The notes under the pieces were generated by a model. The model was given only the letters and a program-made list of their open reading frames with translations, was not told where the DNA came from and searched no databases. From assembly GCA_947497945.1 (NCBI GenBank), contig CANMIP010000033.1, positions 1 through 64,000 on the forward strand: DNA of 64,000 bases. Direction: 5' to 3'. Origin of the DNA: an uncultured Tropicimonas sp. GTDB taxonomy: Bacteria; Pseudomonadota; Alphaproteobacteria; Rhodobacterales; Rhodobacteraceae. This document shows, in pieces, positions 63,489 through 64,000 of this stretch. A program made the translations under genes and the position numbers. How positions within the stretch are numbered: the first letter of the stretch is position 1; every line of letters begins with the position of its first letter.

Positions 63489-64000
63489 ATGTCTTTTGAT
63501 CTTCCCGACCTGCCTTATGCCCACGACGCCCTGGCCGATCTCGGCATGAGCAAGGAAACGCTGGAATACCACCACGACCTGCACCACAAGGCCTATGTCG
63601 ATAACGGCAACAAGCTGATCGCGGGCACTGAGTGGGAGGGCAAGTCCCTCGAGGAAATCGTCAAGGGCACCTATGATGCCGGCGCCGTGGCGCAGAACGG
63701 TATCTTCAACAACATCTCGCAGCTCTGGAACCACAACCAGTTCTGGGAAATGATGGGGCCGGCTGGCGCTGCCATGCCGAGCGAGCTTGAGAAAGCGATT
63801 GTCGAGAGCTTTGGCTCGGTCGACGAGTTCAAGTCGCAATTCTCCGCCGCGGGTGCCGGTCAGTTCGGATCCGGCTGGGCCTGGCTGGTCAAGGACACCG
63901 ACGGTTCGCTCAAGGTCACCAAGACCGAGAATGGCGTGAACCCGCTCTGCTTCGGCCAGACCGCGCTGCTGGGCTGCGATGTGTGGGAGCATTCCTACTA
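63489..64000 (+). CDS. sodB: superoxide dismutase (Fe/Mn), 3' end beyond window
   Basis: A plus-strand gene starts at ATG 63489 (AAGGA upstream) and runs open to the window end, about 170 codons. MSFDLPDLPYAHDALADLGM, LEYHHDLHHKAYVDNGNKL (first metal histidine), NNISQLWNHNQFWEMM (second histidine), GAGQFGSGWAWLV and CDVWEHSYY (Asp and His ligands) identify an Fe/Mn SOD. The GAGQFGSGWAWL wording, with Gln in that position, favours the iron type. It dismutates superoxide in the cytoplasm. The final 25 or so residues are not in the window. Confidence 0.95.
   Translation, partial: MSFDLPDLPYAHDALADLGMSKETLEYHHDLHHKAYVDNGNKLIAGTEWEGKSLEEIVKGTYDAGAVAQNGIFNNISQLWNHNQFWEMMGPAGAAMPSELEKAIVESFGSVDEFKSQFSAAGAGQFGSGWAWLVKDTDGSLKVTKTENGVNPLCFGQTALLGCDVWEHSY

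Overview
The window looks like chromosome from an alphaproteobacterium of the Rhodobacteraceae/Roseobacter group. The backbone is GC-rich, genes are tightly packed, and many neighbouring families are typical of that group (DMGDH-type FAD/GcvT oxidoreductase, DUF4453 protein, creatinase, LldD, DUF4212 plus VC_2705-type symporter, KpsC/KpsS capsule genes, GSCFA protein). This assignment rests on gene content and codon style only; there is no rRNA in the window.

Layout. (1) 1-6646 is an accessory segment ending exactly at the 3' end of a tRNA-Arg(CCU) gene (6647-6723). It holds a two-gene phage-like pair, two orphan membrane proteins, a T5orf172 (GIY-YIG-like) protein, a membrane-anchored staphylococcal-nuclease-like protein and an HNH nuclease fused to a MazG/COG4997-type NTP pyrophosphohydrolase. 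No integrase is visible. (2) 6.9-22.9 kb is backbone: DMGDH-like enzyme, acpP, an MFS/DeoR pair, a phytase-like esterase, two solitary ABC substrate-binding proteins, creatinase with a TetR regulator, nth with a PfkB kinase, a HTH regulator and a lone trpB. (3) 23.2-27.0 kb is a visibly AT-richer insert bounded by 25-bp perfect inverted repeats. It carries a zinc-ribbon DDE-type transposase and a Thoeris-like anti-phage pair: a TIR (ThsB-like) gene, and a membrane/macro-domain ThsA-like effector split by a one-base frameshift. (4) 27.1-33.1 kb is a complete ribose operon (rbsD-A-[52-aa small ORF]-C-B-R-K) behind a LacI-type operator.

(5) 33.3-49.6 kb is carbon metabolism: cytochrome c, trpA, L-lactate dehydrogenase, then acs-adk, DUF4212-symporter, and a four-gene block of a cNMP/CBS/DUF294 protein, a small membrane protein, a single-domain response regulator and a protein joining a degenerate histidine kinase to a DnaQ-like exonuclease. 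Together these suggest acetate uptake and activation with its own signalling module. idi and a multi-pass membrane protein follow. (6) 49.8-64 kb holds smc, a YbjN-like gene, a lytic transglycosylase, a capsule export/assembly cluster (kpsC, a Wza/KpsD-like lipoprotein, kpsS), riboflavin synthase, an uncharacterised hydrolase-TPR gene next to a GSCFA gene, and the start of an Fe/Mn superoxide dismutase gene cut by the window end.

Main points for a second look: the transposon-like Thoeris insert and its frameshifted effector; the HNH-NTP pyrophosphohydrolase fusion at the tRNA boundary; the pseudo-kinase/exonuclease fusion with its receiver partner; the doubly coupled 52-aa membrane ORF in the ribose operon; and an EF-hand-like loop in the acetate-type symporter.
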